The position numbers and the translations under genes were made by a program. A stretch of 64,000 nucleotides of DNA. It comes from Gymnothorax reevesii. Taxonomy: Eukaryota; Chordata; Actinopteri; Anguilliformes; Muraenidae. The DNA lies in NCBI GenBank assembly GCA_029721435.1, contig CM056573.1:124025447-124089446 (forward strand). Direction: 5' to 3'. Numbering within the stretch: position 1 is the first letter of the stretch; each line of letters starts with the position of its first letter. This document shows, one piece after another, positions 47,340 through 60,927 of this stretch. The notes below the pieces were generated by a model. That model worked only from the letters and a program-made list of their open reading frames with translations. It did not search any database and was not told where the DNA came from.

Positions 47340-49915
47340 CATAGATTTTAACCGAACTTAGCAGGATGTTAGAGTAGCACAAGAGGAACAAGTGATTAAT
47401 TTTGGGCATATCTAGGCCAAAGTACAGCTGAGATATAGGCCAAAGTTCAAATCCAGCTATGCTGGCAGAGGTATGGGCTCTCGCAAGTCCAGCTCAAGTT
47501 TTTTTTTTTCCTCTCTCTTCACAAATTTCTCCAGTAAGAAATGTTTACGAAACATCTGTACTAAAAAAAAAAAATTCAATATGCAGCTCTAGCAACCCAG
47601 CTACTTCACCGTAACCTCCCCCAAGGAAAGGGTAAGTTACTCCACTCTCTCCATCAAGTTGACAGGGTGTGGCCATGAATTTCACCCAGCTGCTCCCGCC
47701 AATTCTCTGACTAAGAGGCGAGTTTAAAACGAACTACAGCGCGAAGCCTGTAATATAAGAAATGACCGTAGCAACTCGTGGGCATCGGTGCCAGAGCAGT
47801 GGTGCACAGTCAGCTGTTGCGCTTGTTCGGGTGGCATAGCAACAATGCGAGAGTTCGGCATGGAGTCCAAAAATGGACAGAAAGAGGAAAAAAAAGTACT
47901 TTGAATGACGTCACTGCGGCCAGATATAAATGGGATACAGGCGGCTGTGTTTATGCCTGCGCAGAACTGTGTTTATAAAGAGAATACATTTCAAGAGCAC
48001 AGCTTCCTGCTCAATAACCCTCCAAAAGCTGAGGTTAAAAGCATGTTTTACATAAGCATGCGCCACAGCAAAAATCAGTTTGCCAGACACACCTACACCA
48101 GGCTCATCCTCTGCAGACCTGTTTTTACAATGGCTGTATCCAATTAAGCGAGTGACAACAGTACTTTGGAAATCCTAGCAGCCTACTGTGCGTACATGCA
48201 TGGTATTTGATAGATAAGAGAATATGTTAGCAATATAGGCTACTCTTGCACTGCTGCATGGGTAATAATTACATTTGAAACAATAAATTGTCATGGGAAA
48301 CAAAAATACAATTTAATATAATCTTTAAACACTATTTGTTTTTCTGGCTAAGAGCAGGTTCCAGACTTGGGTCTCAGTTTTCCTAAGTAGTTACCCAGTC
48401 CATGCCAACACCACTCAACTCTGATCCACACACTAGTGTGCGCTACTATTTTCAGCAGCAGTCATCTGTTCAAGGGATAAAACAATAGGCTACTGCCCAA
48501 GTATATCACACAACACCCAAATAAGCTGCCTCTGCCTGAAAATAAGTTTAGACATGAAAGCCACATTTTCCCCCTGCACAACTACTGGAACTCCATGGTG
48601 TAATGCATAAACATGCGCAAACATTCACACACACTACATACAAAGATACACAGAGCCCAGTTTAAGATTTACACCGAAGAAGGTATTTTGAAAATGGGCT
48701 TAATCTCATCATAGCTCTGCAAATCCTTCTGGATAAAATAAGAGAACAAAACAATCACTAAAAGTCAATTAAAAGCTTACGACCAGGGCAGTATTATGGT
48801 AATTTCATATAGTGGTCAATCTCAAATCTAATTTAGGACTACTTACAGGAAAGGCTCAGCATAAAAGTTTTACTTTTACATCCGTTCCCATGCAACAAAT
48901 TTAATTTTAATGTGAGAACCGATTTAAGATTCTGCATGACATTGAAAAATGGATTTACAGATGGACCAGTTTTAAGGGAATTAGAAGTTACATGTCATAA
49001 GGACAAGCACACGCACTTGCCGACTCCCAATGCCACATGGCCCAGACCGAAAAAGTCGTTATAATGAACGAGGCTCTGTAATTGGTATGACAGCGCCCTC
49101 TGATGGACACTGCTGAAAAATGAATGCAAAATATTACTACGGCAATTTTATTACCAGAATGAGTCGTCTGTAGTCCACGACGGCAGTTGATGAACGAATT
49201 TTTCAAAATCGTGCGGGCGCCTCTTCATCAGTAAATCAAGTGGCACCAGATGCGGGCGAAAAATAATTGTCTATGGAGTAGAGACTGAGCATCATTCAGC
49301 GGAGTGGTTCTCAACTCGATCTTGGGGGCCCAGTGCTCATAATTTATCTCAATTAGGTGCATTTTATACTACTTCGCGCTGTTATGTTCCCTCTTAGAAC
49401 AGATTTTAGCAGAATATCCATGCATGCCGTCAAGAAGATCCTGACACCTATTGCGATTATTAATATATTGCAACAAATTTTAGGTAGTAATGTTTTTAAA
49501 CAGATCAAGTTAGCTATAGCTACACAGAAAATCAGCTAACCGCAAACTGGCCCGCTCATATAAGTGTTGAAAGTTCTTTCAAAATACTTGGCTCTCAATT
49601 AATTACATACCCAACATAAAAGTGCTATGACTGTCATTTGCTTGCATAATAAATTATTAGATTTCACGACAATGTGTCAAATAGTTTTCACAAATTAGGA
49701 ACGTACTAATTCTTTAATTTTACTGGTCGAATTTACCCCACTTATCATTCCCTACAGATCATAAAGAGGATATGGATTATTTGTTCATGGCACGAAAAGA
49801 TATTTCTGTCAAAATATGGCTGGAGAGGAGTCCTAACTGCTCTAAAATTAAACGAACCTAATTAATACAAATTAATACCTTGTTAGTCTTACAACAACTG
49901 TGGATAGGAGTATAA
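47340..49915. other. Noncoding intergenic stretch
   Basis: No gene was recognised. At 49303-49350 a motif like gagtggttctcaactcgatc begins a dispersed repeat that also occurs at 60163. Confidence 0.5.
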
Positions 49916-49922
49916 ACGACAG

Positions 49923-50280
49923 TCGGTCCTTTTCCACCGCAGGAACCACAGGGTTATTTTACAGGCCGGGGCCGTTGTTGCGTGTCTCCACCGCTGGAAC
50001 CACCCCCGAAGGACAGAGTACCGGGACTTTTCCAGGGGCTAAAAAATAGTCCCTGCCTCTGAGTAGGTAATCTGAACAGCCCCGAAAAATCCCTGGGTGG
50101 GGCTTGGGGTTTACTTGGCGCTGATTGGACTTACTCAGGACGGGATGGAACGTCTACAGAAAGCAACAAAAGAGCCGGAATTTTTAAAACTAGGCAGACG
50201 AGGGGTTGCATTTTTAAACGTTCTCCTACTTCGCCCTCTCGGTGGAGAGACAGCAGTTGAGAGGGCTGAGTATGAGGCTA
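49923..50280. mobile_element. MITE family 1, copy B, right end missing
   Basis: It matches copy A at 33539 along most of its length (for example ttgcgtgtctccaccgctgg, caccccc, ggacagagtaccg and ttacttggcgctgattgga) but lacks the last 50-60 bp and the right terminal repeat. The CRE of copy A is degraded here (gatggaacgtctac). Confidence 0.85.
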
Positions 50281-50589
50281 GTGAACCCTAACGACCATAG
50301 TTGAGAACCACGGATTTAGGGGGTCCTGCCGCAACTTCAGTTCTAGGAACCTGAAGGTTGCAAGTCAGAGTGCATTGCTGCAAAAAGATCCTCATACCAA
50401 ATGTACAGCAAGGAAAGGAAAGTACAAGGGAACGCAATATTCAGTGATCAAAGGTCGTGTATTGGAGAGAATGCCATCCCCAACACCAGTCAACTGCGTG
50501 CAAAATTCAGTGCCCCCCTGTAATTAATTGGCTGCACCATTTTTTTGCACAATTGCAACCACTCACTTCTGATTACTGCAGATCAGCGC

Positions 50590-51500
50590 TTCACATCACT
50601 CTAGAGCCGATTTTCGTCCTAGATTTGCCATATTACCCATATTTGAGGTTACTGAGAATGAAAAGTCCATCTAAGGTCCTGCTGCAGCATCTCAGTGGGG
50701 CTCAAGCCAGAACTTTGACAAGAACTTGCTCCAGAATCTTTCTTTCATTTTCACCATTCTGAGGACTTCGTCTCATACGTCAGGTCATCGTTTTGTCGAA
50801 TACCCCCTCCTTGCTCTGGCTCACAATCATGGACTGATGGCCAAAGATTCTACCAAGGATTTTTTAGGTAAAAGACAGAATTACTGGTTTCATAAATTAT
50901 GGCAAGTCACCAGGACACATAAGCAGGAAGGATCCTCCCTCATGACATTACCACCATCACACTTGACTCTTGGCATGATGTTCTTGCAATGGAATGCTTC
51001 ATTGATCTCACAGCTGACGTAATAAATAAGGTAAATTTCTGACAAGTTTTACCTCTGACTCATTCACCAAAACATGAAACCAAAAGGCTTGGGAGCATAT
51101 AAAGGTTTTCCTTTTGTTTCAGAGAAATGAGCAATTATGTACCACTAGGACAGTAGAAGCTGTTGCACTGCAGGTTTCCCATGGATACCATCTCTGCTCA
51201 GATTTGTCCTCATAATGGAATCATCAGGGTTGAACTCATCCGAGGCAAGGCCTGCCATTCTTCACACGCTCCTCCCGGTTCTTTGCGAATTCCCGAATAA
51301 GCCACCCATTCCACTAGTTTATGTTTTCTCTGACAGGAGATATGGACTTGTACCCGTGATTCTCAAAAGTCCCAGGGCCATAGAAATGGCTTTGAAACCC
51401 TTTCCAGACGGATACATTTCAATAATGTCCACTCTCAACTCATTCAGAACTTTTAAACTGCAGGAAAATTTCCTACTTGCTCAGCACATTTAGCGTACAC
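50590..51500 (-). mobile_element. Ancient Tc1-like transposon relic
   Basis: Minus-strand traces match a second Tc1-type family: the block that should encode SPDLNPIEMLWHDL is visible as a degraded SSGLSPTEMLQQDL at about 50690-50730. Other family text (acttgactcttggcatgatg near 50960, ccaaaaggcttgggagcat near 51080, gaaaccctttccagacgga near 51400) lies in the expected order. It is riddled with stops, and its ends are not resolved. Confidence 0.65.
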
Positions 51501-51733
51501 TTCAAGCATGTTCAAATTGAATAGGACTCTCAGTACGGAAGTCTAATCCAGGTATCAGCTAGACCGTGACCTCACGAGTGAAGCCTTCAAATGCCTGCTT
51601 GTGATATCTTCAAAACTTTTGACCTGTAGAGCGTACAAAGGAGCCATGCAATGAAATGGGCACATTGAAGCAAAATTTCATGCAAAAAACAAGTGCACCG
51701 CCTATCGGCAAATGTCATATTGCTGTGCAATAC

Positions 51734-51955
51734 TAGTCCCCTACCGGTGTATGCATATTTTATTTCCTAAAAAGTAGGTCAAAGTGACCTGAATAGGGTA
51801 CATGACACACCCTCTCCCCAAGATGCATCCACAGACCAACTTTGATGTTCCTAGGTCATACGGTATTGAAGTTATCGAGCAGACACGAATGCGGACGGAC
51901 GGACAGACTGACGGAGTGCAATCCTATAGTCCCCTCCATTTCCGATAGGGGACTA
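51734..51955. mobile_element. MITE with TAGTCCCCTA ends, carrying a perfect ERE
   Basis: Terminal inverted repeats begin TAGTCCCCTACCGG on the left and, on the other strand, TAGTCCCCTATCGG on the right, giving a 222-bp non-coding element. It contains an estrogen-response-element palindrome at 51776-51790 and a GGAC-rich direct repeat near 51893-51910. Confidence 0.75.
51776..51790. promoter_or_regulatory. Perfect palindromic estrogen response element
   Basis: The sequence AGGTCA-AAG-TGACCT is the exact inverted repeat with 3-bp spacer (IR3) bound by estrogen receptors. It lies in a MITE, 4.8 kb downstream of the pum2 stop codon. Whether it is bound is unknown; a perfect 12-base match by chance is uncommon but possible. 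Confidence 0.6.
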
Positions 51956-52099
51956 ACAAGCCAATTCTGTTGTCATGGCAACAAAAATTAAAAGGGGTTA
52001 TGACTTGACCATAAACCATGCCCACACCAAATATTAAAGAAATCGGTTGAAATGTGTGGCTTGAGTATCCACAAGAAATTCTCAACAGAAGCAGTGGCG

Positions 52100-53900
52100 G
52101 CGGCAGAGGCAACAAACATGAATCCATACCAGCCGCCTGTCGCCGTGCGGGAGCTACAATAACTGGCTGACAGAGTAGTTGGACAATTACTTCTTGCTCA
52201 CTTGGTGGGAAGACATTTCCCCTTCAATGAAATTAAACGCAATGATGATAATAATAGTAGTAGTAGTAATAATAATAAAAATAATAAACGTGTTTGAGCA
52301 ACGTCATGTTCATGTCTTGCATATGATTTGTTTAATCGTAAACAGTGCAGAGTTAGAAATACGCAAAAATGAGAAGAAATTAGTAAGCGGGCAAATACTG
52401 GCTCTCACAACAGAAAAACACAGGATTCAAGCCTACTACCTCAGCTGATGCAACCAATGGGCTTTAATGCTGCCTTGAAACCCTTTAACACTGCTGGTGT
52501 ATGTGTCAGGACAGGAAACTTCAGCAGTGGTAGAGTACTAACAAAGAATTCTGGAAAATCAAGCCCTCCTCAGCGAGCAAAAAAGTAAATAAACTCAAAG
52601 GCTCAAGGGTCTGCTTGTAAAGTGTCAATAATCAGTGGGGAAAACAATTGTCTCCGCTTTGTATTAAAGACATGACCAGCTTTGATGTGTTATTCACTTT
52701 TTGTATTGTTTATTCAGGATTTACAAAATCTTGAATGACAATCCCCGTCAGGAAATGGTATAACTGCGTGTGGACTTGGGGGTGGAGATTAAAACTAGAA
52801 ATTCAGAGTTCAATTGGACAACATATCTTGCAGAGAAAAAGTCTTTGGGGCTCCCCTAGCCTGTTCGAAAAGGGCAAAATAAAAAAAATCCCCAGAAAAC
52901 AAAACAATCCTCGAGGAAAAAATGAGCTCATCTGCGACACATCGCCCAATAAAAAAGGTTGCCATGGAGGCTACCGCTGTGATGACTAAAGTCTATGGCA
53001 TGGAGGATGTAAAACCACTGACAACTTCCAGACGAGCCAGGAGCATCACATTGAGTTCAGGCCCGTCAATACCGAAAGCGATAACAAGGGCTGACAATAT
53101 ATTGATATTATATCAATGTTGCCAGATAAAATATCATCTGGGATTTTGGGTATCGTAATATTGTGATCTGACAAGAGTCGTCTTATTACAGTAAAGGATG
53201 GCAGTTGTCGAGACTCTTCCAGCAGTTGTCTGTATGTACTTGGTCATACCCACAGATCTCATGATTGTTCAAAAAAAAAAGAAAAAAAAAAATTACATTG
53301 TGTAAATATTCTGTGAATGCCAAAGTAGCTTTCCCTAGAAACTGGCACTATATCGATGTTGAGGGATTCAGCCAAAGATGGAAATATTTGGTTGCATCCA
53401 CATTGCCCAGCCGTAGTTGGAACACCACTGGATTTCAAAGCCCATGTCACAACTATGCGTATAAAGCTGTTGACAGACGGTAATAGCAACAACTTCCAGG
53501 GCAATTTCTTTTTTTTTGGCTGGATGAAAGAAATACTGAGGGCCAATCGTAATCCATTAAAACTTTCAGGGCATTGTCCTCAAAATAGCAGATGACATAA
53601 CTAAGACAATTTCAGGAATGTAACAGCGGTTTTGCGAGTGGGCTTCATAAATATTGTTCCAGGTGTGGGTGGGCCTACGCAGTGAAGGCTGAAAAACTAT
53701 CTAATGACGAGTCAAAGGAACTGAACAAATGCACGTGAACTACATAAAGAAAATCAGGGCTCTTTCCAATATGTGGGATTCTCGACTGAGAGAAGCCTAA
53801 TGCGCCTTCTAAGAAAACCATCATCCAATAAAAAAAAGCAAACTGTCCAATTGTTCAAAGCATAAACCCGTTTTTTTTGCCTTCTACAAAATATATTCAG
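52100..53900. other. Noncoding stretch downstream of pum2
   Basis: No gene was seen. At about 53090-53170 there is a TATCG/ATATTG-rich block like a common fish dispersed repeat (caatatattgatattatatc). A-runs occur at 53270-53292. Confidence 0.5.
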
Positions 53901-53923
53901 AGTCAAAAGTAACAAAGAATTGT

Positions 53924-56569
53924 TTTAATTGTACATAGTCACAATTCTTCCAGCGAAAAAGAATTTTTTACTCTCATTTTTTTTTTTTCAACCTCTGGAA
54001 ATGTACATAAGGCCGCCTGTAAAAATGTACATCACTTTTTATAGTGTAACAACCTCATATGTTCAGATGTGTAATTGACAATATCTTACATTCTTTCACT
54101 TACAAGTTAGATGTTCCAAAATACAGTGCTCTTTCAGTACAAAACAGAAGGTCACCTGGTGTCTAATGGAAACATTTTCAAGGTAATTATCCGACAGGAC
54201 TCTTCCTATGCAGTGTACAGAATGGCACGACTGAAGTTTCTCAAAAAGGTCAATATTAACAGAATATTTAACAGAAGTATAAACAAAAGGCTACTTTTTT
54301 CAAACAAAGGATAAAAAGAATGCCATTTCAGATATTGAGGCCATATAAAGATTTTTAAAAATCACTCTTGATTCAAAGAAATATACAGTTTACCCTATAT
54401 GCAAATGGGCAGTTTGGGGGGGTACAGGGATAGGTGGTGCATTTACACTAAAATTTAAATTTGTTTTTTTTCTTCCAAAAGAGTAAAAGACATTACATTT
54501 ACAGCATTAAGGTTTACAAATGTACAACTGTACAGACGACGACTGCGTCACTACCAAAGTTAGCAAGGCTCAAAATAAATGACAAAACAAAGGTTCTTTT
54601 ATCCCAAAAAACTGTAAACTTACACCTACGCAATTAACTACAATTACACTACATATTTATACGAAGCAAAAAAGCATGGCTATTTGTATAATCATGCAAG
54701 CCTTAGGATGAGGCAATGGCTAAATTCCTCACCACCTATACATCTGCCTCTGATACCGCAAGAGAAAAAGTAAACCAAAGCACAACATAAAAAGAACGCA
54801 CTCCCTCTCTCTGCACAGCTGTGATGATTATGACACTTCCCAGGCCACGTTATGCTTGAATTCTGATTGGTCAGCAGAGATCCCTTGTCAGACTAATTTG
54901 GCCCATCCCCTATTCCGTGAAACACCCCGTTTCCTTTTATAAAACCACGCCCTCTTCTCCATGGACCACCCTTGTTAAGCCCCGTCCTGGGCCAGAATTA
55001 AACAAATATTTACTTATGTACAAAAGCTGCTATACATCACAGAACTGCTTCCTTAAAGGAAAAAAAATTATACATTATAATTTATACTTATTAAGGGCAG
55101 TGTTCATCTCAAAAAACTGCTTTACTTCAACAACAAAAAATAATAGGAGATGAAGGTTTAAAATCATTGCTCTTATTAACAGTGTTTCATAGCACAAACT
55201 CTTGCCCTATTAGGATGAGAGAAAAGAAACATCAAATCTACCGAGATACAACAGAGACCAACATGCTTTATTAGCTTGTGCGAGGGACCCATTGAAAGAG
55301 CTGTATGGAGAGGCAGCTTTGATGTTCCCGCCCAAATCTACACTTCTCTCAGGAAGCGCACACAGCGGCTCAGTTTTAAACAAGGTCACATGCCTGACCT
55401 CACCAATGGGAATGCAAGTAAACCTGTGGATTTTCCAAAACCTAGAGCCATGAATCAATAATTTCTGTTAACATTAGAGGATGCCAATTCATTTATACAA
55501 CAAAAAAAAAAACCCTAAAAGAAATGCCTTTTCAATAAGTTCATTGCTAAATAATGATCAAGTGTATCCTGTGTTTTGCAAATACTCATCAACAAATACA
55601 ATAGTTGATGCAATTTATTATTTATAAGAAACAATTTTGATCAACTACTTTATAAATTGTTCATAAATGAGAACTAATACACTATTTAGAGCCAGGAGTG
55701 ACCTTGCAGTGGTTAAAAAAAAAAAAAAAAAAAAATGTATTCAGGCACAGTGATGTCACCCCCCCTGCTCATCCAGTCTGAGGTATTCTGCAAAATGGAC
55801 ACCATAGAATCAGGCATCGAAGATGAAGTTGGTTGATTTTACAAAAAAAGCCATACACGGCCCTAATGAACGTTGAGCAGCAGACTGAATCTGGCGGCCA
55901 TTTTAGAATCAGGGCCACAAAGATTAAAGATACTGTCCTAACAGGTTGCCACTTCAAGCCATAAATGAGACCAGTACAACTATGGGGGGTATGACCTTTA
56001 ACCGCCGCTTAAGGACAATCAGTTGAGCGGTGAAATGCAAGTATCAGTATGTTCCTGGGACTCAATTTCTTGCATTGACTCTCCGTACAGCCATTAAAAC
56101 AGGGCCCTTCCCTTAAAAAAAGGATGATAATAATAATAATAATAATAATGAGGAATTTCTCAGTTGTGCCAACTCTTCCTCATTTACTCGCATGCTGGTG
56201 CAGCAGTAAGAACGGTAAACTTTTTTCTTCTCCCATTTAAAAACTACTCATTTTTGTACACAGTTTGAATTTACAAGGTAAAAATTTACAAAATATATGA
56301 CAACCAGTTTTGATACAATTTAACATCATGTACATGGCATTCTGTGCTTGAGCAGAGCTTGGTGACAGTGCGGGGGCTCCACACAGGGGCGCTGGGAGGC
56401 TGGGGTGGGGTGTTCACTCAGGGACAAGGGCTCATTATCACAGCATTATTCTTAGGTTACTTTTTTTTGTAATATTTTTTGCATTTTTTTGGTAAATTCC
56501 CTGTCAGGTTGTTGGGGAAAAGAGTTGGGGTACGTGGGGCTGGTGATCTGGGGGGTGGGGTGGGACCTC
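53924..56569 (-). other. pum2: Probable pum2 3' UTR
   Basis: The stretch follows the pum2 stop codon on the minus strand. It is AT-rich and free of recognisable mobile elements, unlike the DNA beyond it. Human PUM2 also has a 3' UTR of a couple of kilobases. An ATTAAA hexamer (minus strand, 53929-53924) is one possible end; AATAAA hexamers near 55267 and 55614 are nearer alternatives. A (TAA)n run lies near 56128-56150. The extent is inferred. Confidence 0.5.
55015..55022 (-). promoter_or_regulatory. Pumilio response element in pum2's own 3' UTR
   Basis: On the transcribed strand this reads TGTACATA, an exact match to the PUF consensus UGUANAUA. It lies about 1.55 kb after the pum2 stop codon. 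Scanning the sense strand of 53.9-56.57 kb I found only this one exact match. It would let Pumilio repress its own mRNA if the long UTR is used. Confidence 0.6.
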
Positions 56570-56701
56570 CTACATCAGTCCATTGGTGGGTCCCCCGATA
56601 GGGCCCAGGTCAGAGCTGTTCTTCATGTAGTACTTCTCCAGCTTGGCCAAGATGTGCTTCCCATAAGTGTACTTCCGCAAGGTGGCAATGTGAGGCCGGA
56701 T
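56570..56701 (-). CDS. pum2: pum2 last coding exon: end of PUF repeat 8 and C-terminus
   Basis: The acceptor AG at 56703-56702 follows a pyrimidine tract. The 44 codons read [20 protein letters not shown], then [20 protein letters not shown], then GLM and a TAG stop at 56572-56570. This is the C-terminal cap of the Pumilio homology domain. GPIGGP...NG distinguishes it from PUM1, which has GPICGPPNGII; human PUM2 ends GPIGGPPNGML. It enters in phase 0, matching the preceding exon. Confidence 0.97.
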   Translation of the reverse strand: MRPHIATLRKYTYGKHILAKLEKYYMKNSSDLGPIGGPTNGLM

Positions 56702-59700
56702 CTGGAGAGATGGAGAGAGAGGAAGAGCGGATAAAGGGGGGGATGCCCGAAGAGGCCTTTCAGGTCTCAGTCCCCAGGGGGTGAAGCATGCCAGTCACGT
56801 CAAAAAAGTGTGTATTCTGTGAATCAGCAAAACGCGCAGACCTTTGAGGTGACCAAGTGGGCACCACTGGGCTAACTCACTTATTTCAAAACAAAACATT
56901 AAAAGGGAAGTGAAACAAAAACTGAAGCATACATGATATTAATAATGAAGTGCCAAAGCGCTTCTCATGGGAGGGAACTGTATGTGAAGTTTGCTTTTTT
57001 GTTCGTAGGGAGCAGACATTGTTAACCCTCTCCAGGCTCATGTTGCAAATTTGCAACAATGTTGCAACAATAAATCAGTTGATGACTGATGATAAAATAT
57101 GAAGACCACATGGGAAATGGTTTGATAAAGTTAGCCTTCCAGCTCAGTACTGCAAAAATACAATGTTAGTTCTACCAGCAGCCACTAGCGTATGAGAATT
57201 ATTCTCCATGAATGAAAGATTTTTCATATCTCGAAATAATAAATTGGGCTGGAGAGGGTTAAGCTTCGCTAACATTGATGTCACTGGAATGGTACAGTGA
57301 ATTTAACTTCTATGGCAGAGCTATAAATCAGCGGTTTCCTAAGTAGAGTTAACAAGCTAGCAAGAAAAGAGTGAGAGGAGGATAGGATCACTACATGTCA
57401 ACTCAGCCACCCATGTACATGACACCTCCCAGATTTGCTCAAACTTTGTCCAAAAATACTTTATGGTGCCAAAAAAATAATAATAATCCCAAGATTCGTG
57501 TCAATCTCTCAGTTTAGGTATGCAAATTTCTTGAAATTTGGGCGCCACGTCCCTTTTTACTCCTCAGCCAACGACAGTCGTGGAGGGATATTGTCGTAGT
57601 GAGCTGTGTCCATTTGTCTCGTCTGTCCGTTAACTTCTCGTTTCCTGACAATAGCTGAAAAACGCCTTTCCAAATACTCTCATTTTCTTCTGGTATGTTG
57701 GGAGTGGTTAGAGGAAGCTCCCTATCGATTTCTGTCCCGCTGCGATAATCAATATGGCCGCCATGCCAGGGCAAGGGCAAGGCTGAGGGGTCCCGCTCGC
57801 GACAGCACGCTTTATTTTTTTTTTTTTTTACTTAGGTGAATTGGTCATTTCATTTTGTAGCATTTTGGAAGCAGCATAACTTCTCACGCAATAGTGACAG
57901 GAAGCCAAAATTTCAAGTGCTGGTGCATTCTGGCCCATATTTCAGGATTCTGCAGCAGAAGTTGCAATGAGAGATCAGAGGGGTGAGAGGAGGGCCCCCA
58001 TAATCATAATTTTTTGAAGGTGGCGAACTATGATTCAGTTCAGTGAATTTTACTGTTGGAAATGTGGTTCTCCCTCATATTAACTTTCCCACCACCAAAC
58101 TGAGTTTTAGGATAATAGTACCATTGGTGGGGGATTTGTGGGGGTCTGAAAACCACTTCGGGCCAAAATGATCCTTTCAGACCCTGGACTTCAGACCCTC
58201 AGATGCCCCCGTGGGCACTGGATGATGGTAATGGCATTTATACTTGACAAATATACATAATTAAACATTCATTTAATGAAATGAAAACTATATCAATCTC
58301 CTATATGAATGTATTTTATGAAAAAAAAAAAAAAAAAAGCATCCTGAGACCCTTTTTTAGCAGTCAGTCCAAAAACTCGGTCAAACAGGATGGCATAGAA
58401 AGAGTGGACTAAACTGTCTAAAATCAGTTATAATTACGTGAATAAAGGTGTTCATCAACGAAAACCAGAGGTGAGCATCCAAAATTATGCCAAAGGGACT
58501 TTTAACTCCTTGTATGCAACACGGCCATGACCTAATATAGTAGGAAAACAGGTTACAACATACTGTCAACAATTGGTCAAGACGTGGTTTCAGCACATAC
58601 ACAACATAATTATTGGGACACATGGAAGTATTCTATTGTTACCAGGAAAAAGGAACACCATTAATTCAGAATCCTTCAAGTCTTTTGTCCTACAAATTGA
58701 GGAAGAAGCAACATGATTTTTTGATAGTCATATTCGCATGTTTGTACAGGCGCACACGACGTCCATGAATTTCAGGTGCTTCTATACAGCAGATATGCTG
58801 GAATGGCAACCAGCATAGAACCTGTTCCTGGTCAGATAGCCAAGAAGGGATTTGCAGGCACGTTTCATGAATCTCTCAGACGTCACCATGTTGCTTCTTC
58901 TTCATGTGTATTGCATCACTTGAAATCCGTCTGTCTGGATCCTTGCAAATTTACGGTGATTGGGTTCCAGCAAATTGACACTATCCTTGCTTAATACTTG
59001 GGCCCCTATTTTAACCCGTAGCTACAGTATCTCACAAAATTGAGTACACCCCTCACATTTCAACAATTAATTTATTTCTTTTCAAGGGGCAACATAACAG
59101 AAAAGAAACCTGAATATTTATTCTACAGCAGTCAGTGTACAATATGTACAGCAGTGTAGATTTACTATACTGTCCAAATAATTGGTGGCAATTATAATTC
59201 CAAAATTGGTGGCAACAAAAGTGAGTACACCTCACCATTAACACGGCAAATTGTGTCCACAGTGTCAATATTTAAGTTTGACCACCAATGTTGTCCAGCA
59301 CTGCCTTGATTCTCCTAGGCATAGAATTCACCAGAGCTGCACAAGTTGTTGCTGGGGTCACACGCTGCCAGTGGGCGTTGGGCTCAAACCTGTCGGCTAA
59401 AGGCTACCAGCGGGCCCCATGATCCACTGACTTCCCTCAAGAAAAGAGTAGAGTCCACTGAAAAAGCTGTAACTAGCAATAACGTGAGAGGGCAGCACAC
59501 AAACTGAAGCTGAGGGCTGATATTGAGTTTGGGCCGAATCAACACGCAAGGCTACAGCGAATGATAAACAGCTCAGTAACCCAAAGCAGCGCAAGGAACC
59601 CGGTTCTGGCAGCGTGGGGGGTGAACACTGCCAATTACCAGCAGGTGAATTCTCAGAACACAGAGCCCGCACAACAACACATTTTAGTGAATTATGCAGC

Positions 59701-60927
59701 AGGGTGACTCAGGAGACTAAGTGTGGGTCTCAGCTGGCGAGATATTAACCCAGAGGGAATATTCACAGCTGAGCCGAGGCGCAAAGGTAACGGCATGAAG
59801 CAAACATTTCTCTCCACCGGCTTCAGAGGCTGGTGATTCCCCAAATTCACAAGAAAATTACAATCTTTCCACCAGTGCAACCTTTTCCATGAGATATTCA
59901 GTACGAAAAACAAGAGGAAAGTCCTCAGCAAGGCAGCAGGTAAGATCAGCCAAACTAAGGTAGCCCACCATAGACACAAAACTTACCCAAAACACAGCAC
60001 TCTGCAGGCTACTCATGTTAATTTTACTTATTAAAAAAACCCCCAAAAAACACATAGGATTATGTCACAAACCCAATATGATCTCAGCCCAGCCAAATCC
60101 TTTAAGATTTTTGCTGAAAATAATATAGAAAAATGACTTCTGTCCAGAGTGCCACACTGCAGTGGTTCTCAGCATTGGTCCAGAGGGCCCACTGCGTGTG
60201 TTGGTTTTTATTCCAGCCATTATAACTATCGAATGACTTTAAAGAACTGTTAATTTGTCTTAAAGAGATGCACTTTATGTTTGGAGCAGTTATTTACTCA
60301 GTTAGGCCACAGTTTCTCAGATATATCCATGCATGATGAAGAGTAAAAGACCCTCGGACATATTTTTGTGCTTTCATTCTAAATTGCAATTAATTTCAGG
60401 TAACATTTTTAATCAGATCAAATTAGTCACTGAGAAAATCTGTAAGCTGCAAATGAGGTTGCAGAACATAAGTGTTTCAATTTCATTTCAAAATACTTTG
60501 CGAGAACTTCACATAAAAAACAAAACAAAAAAATTGGACATTTTACTGTACGCTTGCATGACAAACTTAGGTTTCGCAACCATACATTTAGCTTTCACCA
60601 GTTAGGAACTGAATAATTCTTTGATTTGATCAAGTACACGCTTTCCCACTTTGCAGTTACGTCCAATGGATCTCGATGTGGATAAAGAATTTTTACTTTT
60701 CATGGCATGCTTGGATACCTTTTTCAATATGTGGCTTCAGAGGGTAAATAACCAATAAACATGAAATTCACCCAACTAAACCAAATTTCTATGAAATGAT
60801 TGCAATTGCGCGACAAAGACCAATGCATACATTGAGGAGATCTGAGACTGATGTTCAGAACCATTGCCATGCAGGACACTTACGGGAGTTAGAGGCTAAG
60901 GCTGCGGGGAGGGGGTGTCTGCATTAC
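56702..60927 (-). other. pum2 intron before the last exon (4.2 kb)
   Basis: No further coding exon was seen. It contains a fish dispersed repeat at about 57530-57790 (cagtcgtggagggatattgt, then gacaatagctga), an A run at 58320-58338, a truncated Tc1 element at 59025-59395, and a dispersed repeat from 60163 (gcagtggttctcagcattgg). Confidence 0.8.
59025..59395 (-). mobile_element. Truncated Tc1 element (third Tc1 family)
   Basis: It begins at a TA (59023-59024) with the Tc1-type end CAGTATCTCACAAAATTGAG followed by TACACCCCTCACATT, and has a second internal copy of the motif (gtgagtacacctca) near 59220. Minus-strand sequence then encodes the transposase C-terminus: TCAALVNSMPRRIKAVLDNI, then GG. 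The rest of the element, upstream in its own sense, is missing after about 59395. Confidence 0.88.

Noticed and set aside
53924..54010. Two TGTACATA octamers near 53929 and 54002 on the plus strand
   Set aside because: They match the Pumilio consensus only on the strand opposite to pum2, so they would not be in its mRNA.
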